Shown here piece by piece: positions 34,801 through 45,400 of a DNA stretch of 64,000 nt. The stretch is taken from the NCBI GenBank assembly GCA_000149265.1, contig CH002566.1:621122-685121 (forward strand), given 5' to 3'. Made by a program: the position numbers and the translations under genes. Each line of letters starts with the position of its first letter. The stretch's first letter is position 1. Origin of the DNA: Ciona savignyi. Lineage: Eukaryota > Chordata > Ascidiacea > Phlebobranchia > Cionidae. The notes under the pieces are model-generated. The model did not search any database. It was not told the DNA's origin and saw nothing but the letters and a program-made list of their open reading frames with translations.

Positions 34801-37800
34801 GGACATTTTCGTCTTCCAGCCCGGTCAAAGTCACTGCAAGCAGTCGGTCTGTTTTGCTGTCCAATTTGGCACGGAGCGAATCCGATTTAACGTTTTGCAC
34901 CAGTACAAAAATCTTATTAATTCTTGGACACGTCTGCAGTTTGTTCATTTGTATAACATCATCGTATTGGTTAGTTTCCAATGTCAGCGTGGAAGAACTA
35001 CTGACTTTAAATCCCAAACGAAAACCTTGTGCTTTGTGTACATGCATCGTGTAGGAACCCCATAGTCGTAACGTGAATTCCCTGAAAACAAATTATTTAA
35101 CGTGTCAACTTTTGGCCACGCTATATTGCTGTACACAATAATGTAAACGTACCTTCCGTTCCGTACTTGGAGAGTCGGTGGAGAGAAACCAGAGCAAGAC
35201 ACCGACACGCAGCATGTGCTTGTTCAAGTAGGTTTGCTTCGGTCCATATATCCCGACATGATATGTTGTTTTGGCCGATGCAACTCCACGGAAAAGGAGC
35301 ACCGAGGTATCCATCGTCCACCTTTACAACCGGCACAGCATAGATTTGGCAACCTTTAAACGATGGTATATGTTAAACGACGGTATATGTTAAACGATAT
35401 TATATGGTAAACGATGGTATATGGTAAACGATGGTATATGGTAAACGATGGTATATGTTAAACGATGGTATATGGTAAACGATGGTATATGTTAAACGAT
35501 TGTATATGTTACGATATATTCATATTTTGTACATATTCAAGTATTGTTTTGTAGCATGTCATTGTCTGTTGATTGCACTTCTCATCAACTGTTTAAGAAC
35601 CCAATGATGCCTTTAGGCAAAATACATTTACCAATACACCGCGATGATACAGTTCGGTTTGTTTTGAAAACAAGCTTCAGTATATGTCATATGTAATATT
35701 GTTACCAATACTCTCTCTCAGTCTGTACCATCTAAACCCAATCGTCGCAAAGTTTGTTTACCGTTTTCAGAGTTCCGGAGCGTCGATGTATCAAGTGTGG
35801 CCTGGAGTGTGTTGCCGTAGTAATAACAGTTGACAGTCTCGTGAAACGGTCCGCTACTCGAATCGCTTTGCAAGCAGGAAATTCCGCTTTGCTTTTTCAG
35901 CTCTTGATTTGACCCAAACCACTGGAAAAAAAGTTTTAATTTGAGTTCGTATTTCCATGTTGATTTATTAAGTTTGTCAAATACGCACTGAAATTTATTA
36001 TACCTTTGCGCGTTGGAGTGAAACGCTAAGACCTATTTGCAATACAGCTCCACTTTTAATAGCATCCTTGTCCGCAAGACGGATGCGCACCGCCGGCCCC
36101 GCAATGGCGTATGACGTAAGCAGCTCAAGGGCTTGTTTTTTCTCTCGTGTGGGATTAATCACTGATGCGTTCGGTGGGTCTTCCAGTTGTACTGCTATTC
36201 TACCGTCCAAAGTAGCCCTCGCGGGGCATTTATGTTCTCNNNNNNNNNNNNNNNNNNNNNNNNNNNNNNNNNNNNNNNNNNNNNNNNNNNNNNNNNNNNN
36301 NNNNNNNNNNNNNNNNNNNNNNNNNNNNNNNNNNNNNNNATGACGTGTTTTAACGACTGTTCGTTTTGCCGTCTTTTCCCGTTCCTGTGTCGTAATTATA
36401 TTCGTTTGCCATTTTTTAAAACTGGGGCAAAAAATGAATAAACTAAAACTAAACTAAAACTAAAACGTAAAAACAGTCGGTTTTAAATAGCTATTGCAGT
36501 GTGTTTAATAAAATATATTCATTTTAGTTTTGTAACAAAAATTATTAAAATATATTGATTTGCTTGAACCCTTAATCCACTAATCATCTGGCAACAGAAT
36601 TTATTCAGGAGTGTAACCCCCCAAATTGATTCAAAATATGAACCCACCCGAGTGCAGAGTGAGAAAGTGGTGACAAGGGATCCGTCCTCCGATGACCATA
36701 TTTGGACTTCCCCATCCTCCCTACATGTCTGCAATGATGGAGGTTTTGATAGCGAGGGTGGTATGTACGAGGATATTGATGTTTATCCCCGTGAATGGGA
36801 AGACCGAGGGGGGGGAGTGAGCGGGAGAGCGGCGGGAGGGGCTCGCCCGGGGGGGAGAGAGGGGGGGGGGGGGGGGGGGGGGGCGGGCGGGGGGGTGCGC
36901 GGGGGGCGGCTGGGGAAGCGGGACGGGCGGGGAGGGGGGGGGGTGGGGGGGGGGGAGGGGGGCGTCGATGTATCAAGTGTGGCCTGGAGTGTGTTGCCGT
37001 AGTAATAACAGTTGACAGTCTCGTGAAACGGTCCGCTACTCGAATCGCTTTGCAAGCAGGAAATTCCGCTTTGCTTTTTCAGCTCTTGATTTGACCCAAA
37101 CCACTGGAAAAAAAGTTTTAATTTGAGTTCGTATTTCCATGTTGATTTATTAAGTTTGTCAAATACGCACTGAAATTTATTATACCTTTGCGCGTTGGAG
37201 TGAAACGCTAAGACCTATTTGCAATACAGCTCCACTTTTAATAGCATCCTTGTCCGCAAGACGGATGCGCACCGCCGGCCCCGCAATGGCGTATGACGTA
37301 AGCAGCTCAAGGGCTTGTTTTTTCTCTCGTGTGGGATTAATCACTGATGCGTTCGGTGGGTCTTCCAGTTGTACTGCTATTCTACCGTCCAAAGTAGCCC
37401 TCGCGGGGCATTTATGTTCTCTAAGCCGAGGAAGGGGACCAGTTGCAATGCTAGTTGACTTTGAAAACCGCCGCCTCATGTCCGGTCGAATTTTCGGGGA
37501 CGATTTAGCGACTCGCATGCTTTCAGATTTCGTTTTGTTAAAACAGAACCTGCATTCTGTCGGTAATGGCTTTGAAGCGCTAATATGCACCGAAATATCC
37601 GAACCCTGAACAGAAACTACACCTCCCGTTGTACCGATCTCACTCCACACTGGACCTGCATATGTACTGGCAGATTTTGTACATTTCTTCACTATTTTCT
37701 TGCGTACTGGTGACTTCGGCGGAGCTGCAGTAACCATTTCATCGCATGTCAAGTCCTCAAATGACTTGTAAAAGCTCTCATTAATTGATTTCATCCTATC

Positions 37801-40467
37801 CGGGCTACTTGGTGTAAAGGACGCAATACTAAGTCCGTTGGTTGAGATTAAATCGAAGCTTTCCTTGGATGGAGTGTTTGGTGTGCTCGGCTTGCTAACA
37901 GATCCCCTCTTTCTACAAACAAAATGAAAGTTTAAAAACGTCCTCCAGATTTAAACAGTTATCCTAAACGTTTTGTATACTTACATGCTTTTAAACATTT
38001 TTGCCGTGTTCGTCAGTGCGTTTTTCAGCGAACCTCTGTCCCTCGATCTCAGAGCAGCGTTATTGGAAATATTTGACTTTCGCCTGACGTTTTGCTCCGA
38101 GAACGACCTCGACAGTGTGACTTTTCTCGGCAGGTCCATCGGTCTTGGCCGATGCGTGCACGATGCTGGGTATATGACGTCATGGTCGTCACTGTTTGTT
38201 GATGACGTCAGGGAGGCGTCTGATTTTATGGAAATGGCCGAAACGTCGGATCCGTCGAACAACGACGGAGAAGCGGATGACATGAAATTATCCTCGAACG
38301 CGGAAATTGAAGTCGAGGTCGATAATTCGTCCCCAGCTTTCGAAATAGTCAAATTTGGCGGAAGTTCTTTTCTATTCCTCCACGAAGACCGCATTTCACT
38401 TCGTATTGGTTTGTCTTTGTAATCGGCTAACTGCCTTGCGCTCACCACGCAATCTCCATTCTTATTGTTACCGTTTGCTTGTTGTGTCATATCCCGAAAA
38501 CCTTCACAAGTCGGGCTTGGAATCGAATCGCTTTCCTCATCTGCACACTGACAATAATCACTCAAAGCGAACACGCAACTTGATGGGATATATCCGATGT
38601 TTTGTCCGTCGTGCACGTACCACCTAAATGAACAATGCAGGTGTCAAACATTACCTACATGTTGATGTATACGATACAAAGCAAAATAAGAAACACGATT
38701 AGTAATTTCCGCTTACATCGCCCTATCCCACAACAGTACATTTCAACAATCGAAAACACAACTTTACAACTAGGTTCTGCGGTACTAATGTACAGATGCA
38801 CACTAAACAGTGGTTTACATCTTTGCCATAACTTACCAGTCTTTGTTTTCTTGGTCTAAAAGATGAAGTCTATCGCCTTTGCTAAAGGACAAGCACGCGA
38901 AGTCGTTGGCAGAAAAACTCTCCTTCGCAACGACCACACTTCTGTTCTGCTCGGATAGAACGTTTAGTTACGCCTCCATGCTTACTGGCTGAGATAAATG
39001 TAGTAGAAATATGACATATTCAAAAGCCTCACCTCTAATCTACGTGGGACACTTCCTGTGAGAGTTGTGAAACACGCACTCCCGTCCAAGCAGTTTGATT
39101 GATAGAATATCAAAACAGAAGTTAACCAGTCCTCTTCTGTTACGTCATTTGCAGTACAATACGAACCGATGACGTAATGAGATACTGTACCGTCGTTCTC
39201 CTTTGCAGTAAGCATGTATGTGTCACCTAAATACGAAATAAGCACTGCATCACTCCTTTCCACACAAGCTGATAGTAAAATATGACGAATAAACAGTAGT
39301 ACACGGTCTAAAATCTATTATTAAACGCTTTAACTGCTTCGTTTATAGCACAGTTGCTGCGCTCTCGGCAAACCAAACACTATATGAGCTGTTGTTACAA
39401 GTCGACTATCTCGCTTTTTGAATGAAGTTATTGATCGAATTTCAATAGCCGCTCACCACATTAGTGTTTTAATGTTTCCTCACAAATTAACATTATCGTT
39501 TTATTTACATTTTCGTCGCATAAAGACCAGTTATGCTAATTTATAGGAATAGATTCTGAATATACGTATTGACAGACAATTTTACCATATAAGATCATTA
39601 GTTGTTTGCGTTTAAGACACAGACGTGATTAATTTCTTTACAGAGTTGGGGATAAGGTTCTTTAAATCAGCAAAACTAATAAGACGCCCGATTTTAACAT
39701 TTGAGCTTGTTCTTACGAGGGTTTAGAGGCGAACATATAGGTTAACAAAGGCCACATGTCGTGATAGGAACGGCCGGGATTAACCTGTTGCGGCGCGCAT
39801 ACACCAGTCAAAAACGATACAAACAGTCAAAGATGACTGAGTAATCGTACCATAACTATTGAGTTCATTAATCACGCCTTTTAACAAGTCATACTGTACA
39901 GCACTTAGAAATTTACTTTTTACTTTTATAAAGACATTTTTGTAGATAATATCGTATGTTTCCATTAAACTTCAAGCTTTAAAGGCGATTTTAAAACATT
40001 GATCACTCACGTATATCCAACAAGTCCCACTGTACAACACTGATATAATGAATTTGGACTTTTTGCAACGAGCAGTTTTGTATGTAATATACTAAGTTAA
40101 TTTCCATTAAACTTACAGCTTTAAAAGCGATTTTTAAAACAATAATCACGAAAACTCAGGTTGTAAAACATTTATAGATTACCTTTCAATTATAAAATAC
40201 CTTTCAAAAGGCATTTTTTGTAAAAAAAAAACTTTGTTAATTACCATTAAATTGCAACCTTTAACCTTAGTTATGGATTATGTGATTTCGTACAAATCAC
40301 ACTATGTTAATTTCATTTAATATGTCGTGTCACAAACCTGAGCTGCTCAGTGTCCATACCAGGAACTCTCCAATTGCGGATTCTTTGCATAAAAACTCTG
40401 CCGCCTCTATTTCCAGTCTACCGTGGTACCACTGTGCCACCAGCGCACATTTTCCGTATAGTTTCAT
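31889..40467 (-). CDS. sh3bp4-like: SH3BP4/MACC1-type adaptor with N-terminal SH2 domain
   Basis: SH3BP4 and MACC1 are cytoplasmic adaptors combining SH3, ZU5, UPA and death-like domains; SH3BP4 acts in cargo trafficking and Rag/mTOR control. Exons in transcript order: 40338-40467, 39033-39244, 38837-38946, 37985-38623, 37186-37912, 35762-35921, 35153-35353, 34536-35081, 34335-34406, 33915-34022, 33498-33679, 32806-33063, 31889-32092. Domains: SH2 (first two exons); SH3 (LSFSKGDRLHLLD, then WWYVHDG and GYIPSSCV); Ser-rich linker; ZU5 (TTGGVVSVQGSDISVHI); UPA (VGIYGPKQTYL, then LRLWGSYTMHV); second SH3 (YKDWWVAYSCP); and death-domain region (AVEMCERWQELAALL, then TWKPAFNFLSRWH). About 1180 residues, against 963 in human SH3BP4. 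The order after SH2 matches SH3BP4. One internal frame break (about 35260-35275) and two junctions one base out of phase (35081, 34022) suggest sequence errors. Further 5' exons are possible. Confidence 0.88.
32345..32460. repeat. Foldback sequence in the last SH3BP4-like intron
   Basis: TGTTAAATTTTCGTTCACAG and its near-perfect reverse complement CTGTAAACGAAAATTTAACA are about 55 bp apart. The inner arms (AGTGGTTAT and ATAACCACT) also pair. The RNA would form a long hairpin. Confidence 0.85.
35355..35517. repeat. 17-bp minisatellite next to a UPA exon
   Basis: About nine units of TAAACGATGGTATATGT with few substitutions lie immediately upstream (transcript sense) of the acceptor at 35354 of the SH3BP4-like gene. 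No spacers are present, so this is a plain tandem repeat. Confidence 0.9.
35998..36239 (-). other. Second, truncated copy of the ZU5 exon 3' half
   Basis: Identical by eye to 37180-37421, and ends at an N-gap. It belongs to a 460-bp duplicate (35780-36239 equals 36962-37421) and is best read as the unmerged edge of two contigs. It should not be counted as an extra exon. Confidence 0.85.
36240..36339. other. Assembly gap, 100 N
   Basis: Exactly 100 N, the usual placeholder for a gap of unknown size. It follows the duplicated ZU5 exon edge directly. Confidence 0.99.
36340..36961. other. Probable misplaced or low-quality contig end with poly-G tract
   Basis: A 622-nt segment between the gap and the second copy of the 460-bp duplicate. 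It contains a SINE 3' end (about 36776-36810) that degrades into long G runs (36809-36961). It interrupts the exon that is intact at 35762-35921. The composition is unlike anything nearby, and the ORFs across it are Gly/Arg or Pro low complexity. Confidence 0.75.
37186..37912 (-). other. sh3bp4-like: ZU5-domain exon of the SH3BP4-like gene
   Basis: Acceptor gtag before 37912, donor after 37186, phases 2 in and 0 out. It encodes a Ser/Lys-rich linker and then a ZU5 start (WSEIGTTGGVVSVQG). A long basic insert follows, and then the predicted second half of ZU5 (AVRIRLADKDAIKSGAVLQ). ZU5 in this family is a beta-sandwich that packs on the UPA domain. Confidence 0.88.
39033..40467 (-). other. SH2 domain split over two exons, FLVW instead of FLVR
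   Basis: Exon 40338-40467 starts with ATG (40465-40467) and encodes QWYHGRLEIEAAEFL and then GEFLVWTLSSS. Exon 39033-39244 continues with DTYMLTAKENDGTVSHYVI and ends LDGSACFTTLTGSVPR. This covers the SH2 fold from the WYHG strand through the FLVR strand to the C-terminal core; His in VSHYVI is at the betaD4-like position. The invariant betaB5 Arg of FLVR is Trp (TGG), so classical phosphotyrosine binding is not expected. The acceptor near 39245 is weak and the exact boundary could move by a few codons. Phase 0 at 39033 agrees with the SH3 exon at 38946. Confidence 0.75.
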
Positions 40468-42463
40468 CGTATTCCGTAACCACACCACAGTACATCAATG
40501 TTTAACAGGCAGCAAGATATCAATAATTTATTCCCTGCAGCGTCCCTATAAGTGAGATCGACAAATTAATACAAAAAAAAGCAATAAAAACTCGCTGTCG
40601 ACAGCCCCTCTCTATCACATTACTTTTCGTGATCGAAACTCTTTTTTACCTCCTGTTCTGTGTCTCGAAAAGTCAGAAAACATAGATTTACAGAGCGCGG
40701 AAATTACCCGTCGTTAGCCGCTCACCATTACGCACTAAATACTCCCTCGTGCATCTCTAATTACCTCGCAATTCTAGCCGTGTTAAACGGACCTTTTTAC
40801 TCATTAGATCGGTCGGTACTTCTAATTTTAAATAGCGATTTTGCACATGTGTTGCATCCACTTGCTGTTACTATATATGACAGATGGAATATCCTTAATC
40901 AGGCAAATGAGACACGCATGAGAACTCTCAAGCACTACATTAACCTAATGACGACTTAGTATACTTAGATTTGAATACAGCCCTTGTTATATAGATTTCC
41001 TTATCTTAATACCTGACGTTTTGAAATACATTAAAATGATTATCTTATACTTCTGATAACGTTGTGCAGAATGTCTAATGTAGTACTCACAGATTACCAT
41101 GCGACGCGTGTTCTATTTACTAGACTCGGTGAATCCTATTTAGAGGTCGAGCGTTTGTTTCTGATGATTTATTGACACTGCTAAATTCGGCGATCCCAAT
41201 TAGAAAGGAAAACTAACAGATAACATGGCCACGTTATCACCCACCTAACACGATTCGCGTAGAAGCCGGTGATTTTACTTTTAACTCACGCCGCAACTCT
41301 TTCGACTTTCTAAACTTGAACCTCTCAAGCAGTTAAACGAAATTATAACGAAACAAAGACCTTCAGCAGAGAGAAAATAACGCAATTATAGGATTTCACT
41401 TGAGTTCCAAGGGTCCTTTGCGTTGTATCTTCCAAAACAAACTGGGTAACCAGGTGTCTCATGAGTTAGGCAACGAATCACGCAACCTTGTCGAAAAAAT
41501 GAGGGAGGGCACGCAAAATGTTAAACCGTTTCTTAAATAAAAAAAAGGTCTTGCGTGTGGCTACCTTGTTAGAACTAATGAACTATACGTCTAGACTTGG
41601 ACACTGCACGCTATTTATTATTCATGATTTATCCGTAAAATCAGGTATAACGTGTCCAAGTATCGTGCAATATATTAATTTTATTTTAACGGTATAATTG
41701 CTATTGATTTATTACAAACTGCTGGTGATATATCGTACTTACTTATTTGGTCGCATGGTATATCACTACTGTCCGCACCATTTGTATGTAAACATGTCTA
41801 GATTTTAATTGCTGCTCTGTCTAAAGTGAAAACACACGTATTCTATATCTCTTTGTATTTGGATATGTGTCTGAAATGCCTTATGAAACGGGAAACTACG
41901 CTGCTGTGGTCACGCTCGACGCCTTCGTTCGCTGAAAGTCACGCACTATCTCAACCCGTAGACACAAACAACTCTGCTCGTCGAAACCAAAATCGACTTC
42001 CAACACTGGTTCGCAAACTGACAAAAATACAATTAGCAGCGTTAATGAGCTATATAACCCGCTAAGAGTGACTGTACCTTTAGGGCAGTCTACAGCCCAC
42101 GACAGTTTTAAAGCTGTATCAGCTTTAACTCTTCAACTGTCTTTCAAAACTGCCACCATGACAAAGGATTTCCCGATTAGCATTTTTGCGAACAAGGTTC
42201 GTGCTTGCAGCTATTTTCTTTTGTCTACTTTCGCACGCCGACAATTGGTAACAATACACAATAAAAACAACCAGAGCTAATTGCAGGTTTTCATTTGATA
42301 ATTGTTTGTATTAGAAGTAAGTTTTTCCGTTCACTTAATATCACGTTATTTACCTAACCATTCAATGTACAAATATAGAAAACTTATAAATTGGCCCGCC
42401 AAGTAAAGCATAGTTAAAATTGCCCTATAGTTTGCGATATATATCATAGTCATTTAAAAAAAT
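40468..42463. other. Region between the SH3BP4-like gene 5' end and the first PLB copy
   Basis: Presumed promoter and 5' flank of the - strand SH3BP4-like gene plus the 3' flank of a PLB gene. ORFs at 40660-40959 and 41826-42280 show no recognisable motif or splice context, and I do not call them. No clear repeat was identified. Confidence 0.5.
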
Positions 42464-45400
42464 TTAGATTAAGCGTTTTCTTTTCATAATGCAAGCGATA
42501 GCGAGCATCTGTAACACGAGTGCACACCCAACCACCGCCAGTACAGCTATACCCCAGTCGGGCACAGCTTGTGAGCATGTATTATCACACGTCACTATTT
42601 CCACTGGTGGGACATGTTTTGTTGTTTCTGGTCCTGGAATAAACGCTGTTGTCGTAATCTCTTCCATCTCCTGAACTTTGCCGGCATGCTGTTCTTGCGT
42701 GTAAATATGTACGGATTTTCCTGATGAAAATAAACCAATGAGCCCTTTCTATTTTTATATATTAATGGCAAACTGTTTTATTTACCTTGGTTGGACATTT
42801 TAAGTCTGTGATATTCCAAACTGTCGTCTTCAATCCAACCGGTTCCAACTAAAAGGAAAAGCTTACGGTAATAATACTACTGCGAGGGATATCTTTAATT
42901 TTGGTTATTTTAAAGTTGAATAAATACGTGCTTGTTTTATCCTCGTAAATGGGAAACGCAAGGGCCGTCATTGCCCGTCAGTTTACCTTGTACCTACCGT
43001 TTCCATTGCAGTGTGTCATATATGATCGAGACGTATTTTCGGTTTTATTAATCCACTAAATTCAGACGATATCTGCTAATTGGTTTTCACATGGACATAA
43101 CCGAAAAGAAGAGACCAGTATAGATCCTAGAATCTATCGACTGAAAGGCGACGCTCCAACCCAGCGAGCTATTCGGCCTGACAGCACAGTATTATACGGT
43201 TGTAATGCACGTACCATGTTATTCCATAAGTTAATTGCAGCCACAGCATGTCCCTTGGCACTGATGTGAAAGCAATCTGGGGCAAAATACGTCGCATCCA
43301 CTTGTCCATCCTAAAAAACGGAAATTTATAAATTACCAATAAAAGATTGGAAAATTACGGGAAAACCCAACAGAAGAAAATAGGAGGGTGTAATATTTAG
43401 GGCTGGTGGTAGGGCTGGTGGTAGAACTGGGAGTTATAGGTACTATAAGTAAAAGGGGTTGAGATTAGCGTTCTAGGTAAAGATCTATTTCTTTTTCCGG
43501 CAAAGAGGTAAGAAATTTCCTTCTTACTCTACTCTTTTCCTCACTTTGGTGTATCCCCGATTTACGTATAGATACAAAGGATTACTGGGAATACTTCCTC
43601 TTCCATACCTCAGTATAAGGGAGAACTGTGTCTTTTAAAAACTGTTGAACAACAACGGTGAAGTCGTCTCTTTTGTCGTATTTTCCACTGTCCACCAACT
43701 CTTCCGTCAACCGCTGTATACAGAGATAACTACTTTGCAATTGACAGCAATATATGGCTTATATTAATACGGGCTATGGTAATCTTTAATTTTTAATTTG
43801 TAACAATATGTGGAATATAATCATATGAGTATAAGTTTGTTTCTGGTACTGTTTACTTTGCATTTATAGCAATATGTTTATACCTTGTATTACTTACAAT
43901 TCAATTTGTCTTCCACAGTTATGTGAGACAAGTTCATACCTGATATTCTTTGTTATCCGCTTTCAATTGTTCCAACTCCGATCCCTTAGCTGTAGCAACA
44001 TGGTTGCATTCAAGATATTGGGATAGAAAACACATTTTAGTGGCGCCATATCCGTGGGCCACTTGTGGTAGCAAGTATATTTCCATTATATTTACTATGT
44101 TCACAAGAGTTCTTGGTAGCTAAAGGAACAACATTGTTTAATATTATAACGATTGTGTGCCGAATACCTAACGTGACAAATTTAAATACGGTTTCGGTAG
44201 AGAAACTGGTCTTGCGATGGAACCGACCGCTATTTCAAAACCGCTTTAAAAAATAAAAACTTACCGTTTGGAAGCCGTATGGTTAAAACAAATGATTTAT
44301 ACACATAATTCTATTATCAAAAACGACCAAGTAACGAACTCATCATTGTTCAAATCTAAGTCCGGTAAAAAGAAACAATAGCTCATCGTTTTTGTGACCG
44401 AACGGCTAATACGAAGAACTAATATGCAGATGACCCAAAAACGAAACCATGGATCCTAGATTCGACGATCGACCCGACAAAAAAGGAAAATAAACCACAT
44501 ATCATCATTTAAATTTTCACGTAAATCATTGACCTGTGCAATTAGTTTACACCTCACTAGCGCCATCTATGCAACTATATACCTCAGCATGCAATATGTC
44601 AAGACCCCTCTCCAATGTTTTAATATAGTTTCTCCGGGCTGAGCATCCGAAACTATTTTCCAAGATTGCATAGGATCGTTAAATCCCAATGAATAAAGTA
44701 AACCAATTTTCCAATCGTTTTCGTAGTTTGTTCTCTATAAAACGAAAGTTTAATTTTGTACAAGAAATACACATTAGCGTTGGTCATAGTGCAATCAATC
44801 TGATGAACGTCTAAATTTTACACAACACGCTACAATAACTGCGGTAATCCGCTGGTGTGCGCAAGTTATCGGACAATTGCCATATAAAAAAACACCGCTT
44901 TGCATTTGATCGTTCACGGGGATAAAACATGAATGCATGAACATTTCTATTGTTTACTAAATATTGGACATACTATTGAGCAAGAGCAGACGATTACCCC
45001 TATTATAACGAACGTCTTTGCTTTACCCTCGATAAGTAATATTCTCATTTTCCTACTGAAAATCGGATTCATAGAAAAATCCTTAAAATAAGGCTGGTAC
45101 AGTTATGTCGATCATGCTAGTAATGTTACCGTATCGTTTTTCATTCGTCGGATCAATTCCCTTGCTTGATCAGGAATGTCCCTGCAACACACATCACATT
45201 ATTTCGTCGTTAATCGGGTAAACAAATAGTAAATATTTTCAATAATTACCTGGATCTGGATCCTGCAATCGCAACGTTAAACCAGAGATCGCGAGTTGCG
45301 ATTCGGCTGCCAATAGAATAACCTTTCAGCTGAGGGTTGAACTTTCGCAAAATATCTATAATGGGTGTAAGTTGGCATTTGTACCCGCATGTTAATGCTA

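Noticed and set aside
35355-35517. CRISPR-like direct repeats
   Set aside because: Units are contiguous without unique spacers, in a eukaryotic intron; plain minisatellite.
36519-36734. WD40-like phrase on the - strand (VQIWSSEDGSL)
   Set aside because: Isolated, no splice context, no further repeats, and located in the suspect segment between gap and poly-G.
36605-37094. Long Pro- or Gly/Arg-rich ORFs on both strands
   Set aside because: They are translations of the poly-G tract and the duplicated segment, not protein-coding sequence.
40660-40959. 99-residue ORF in the 5' flank of the adaptor gene
   Set aside because: No known motif, no splice signals and no conservation clue; compatible with chance.
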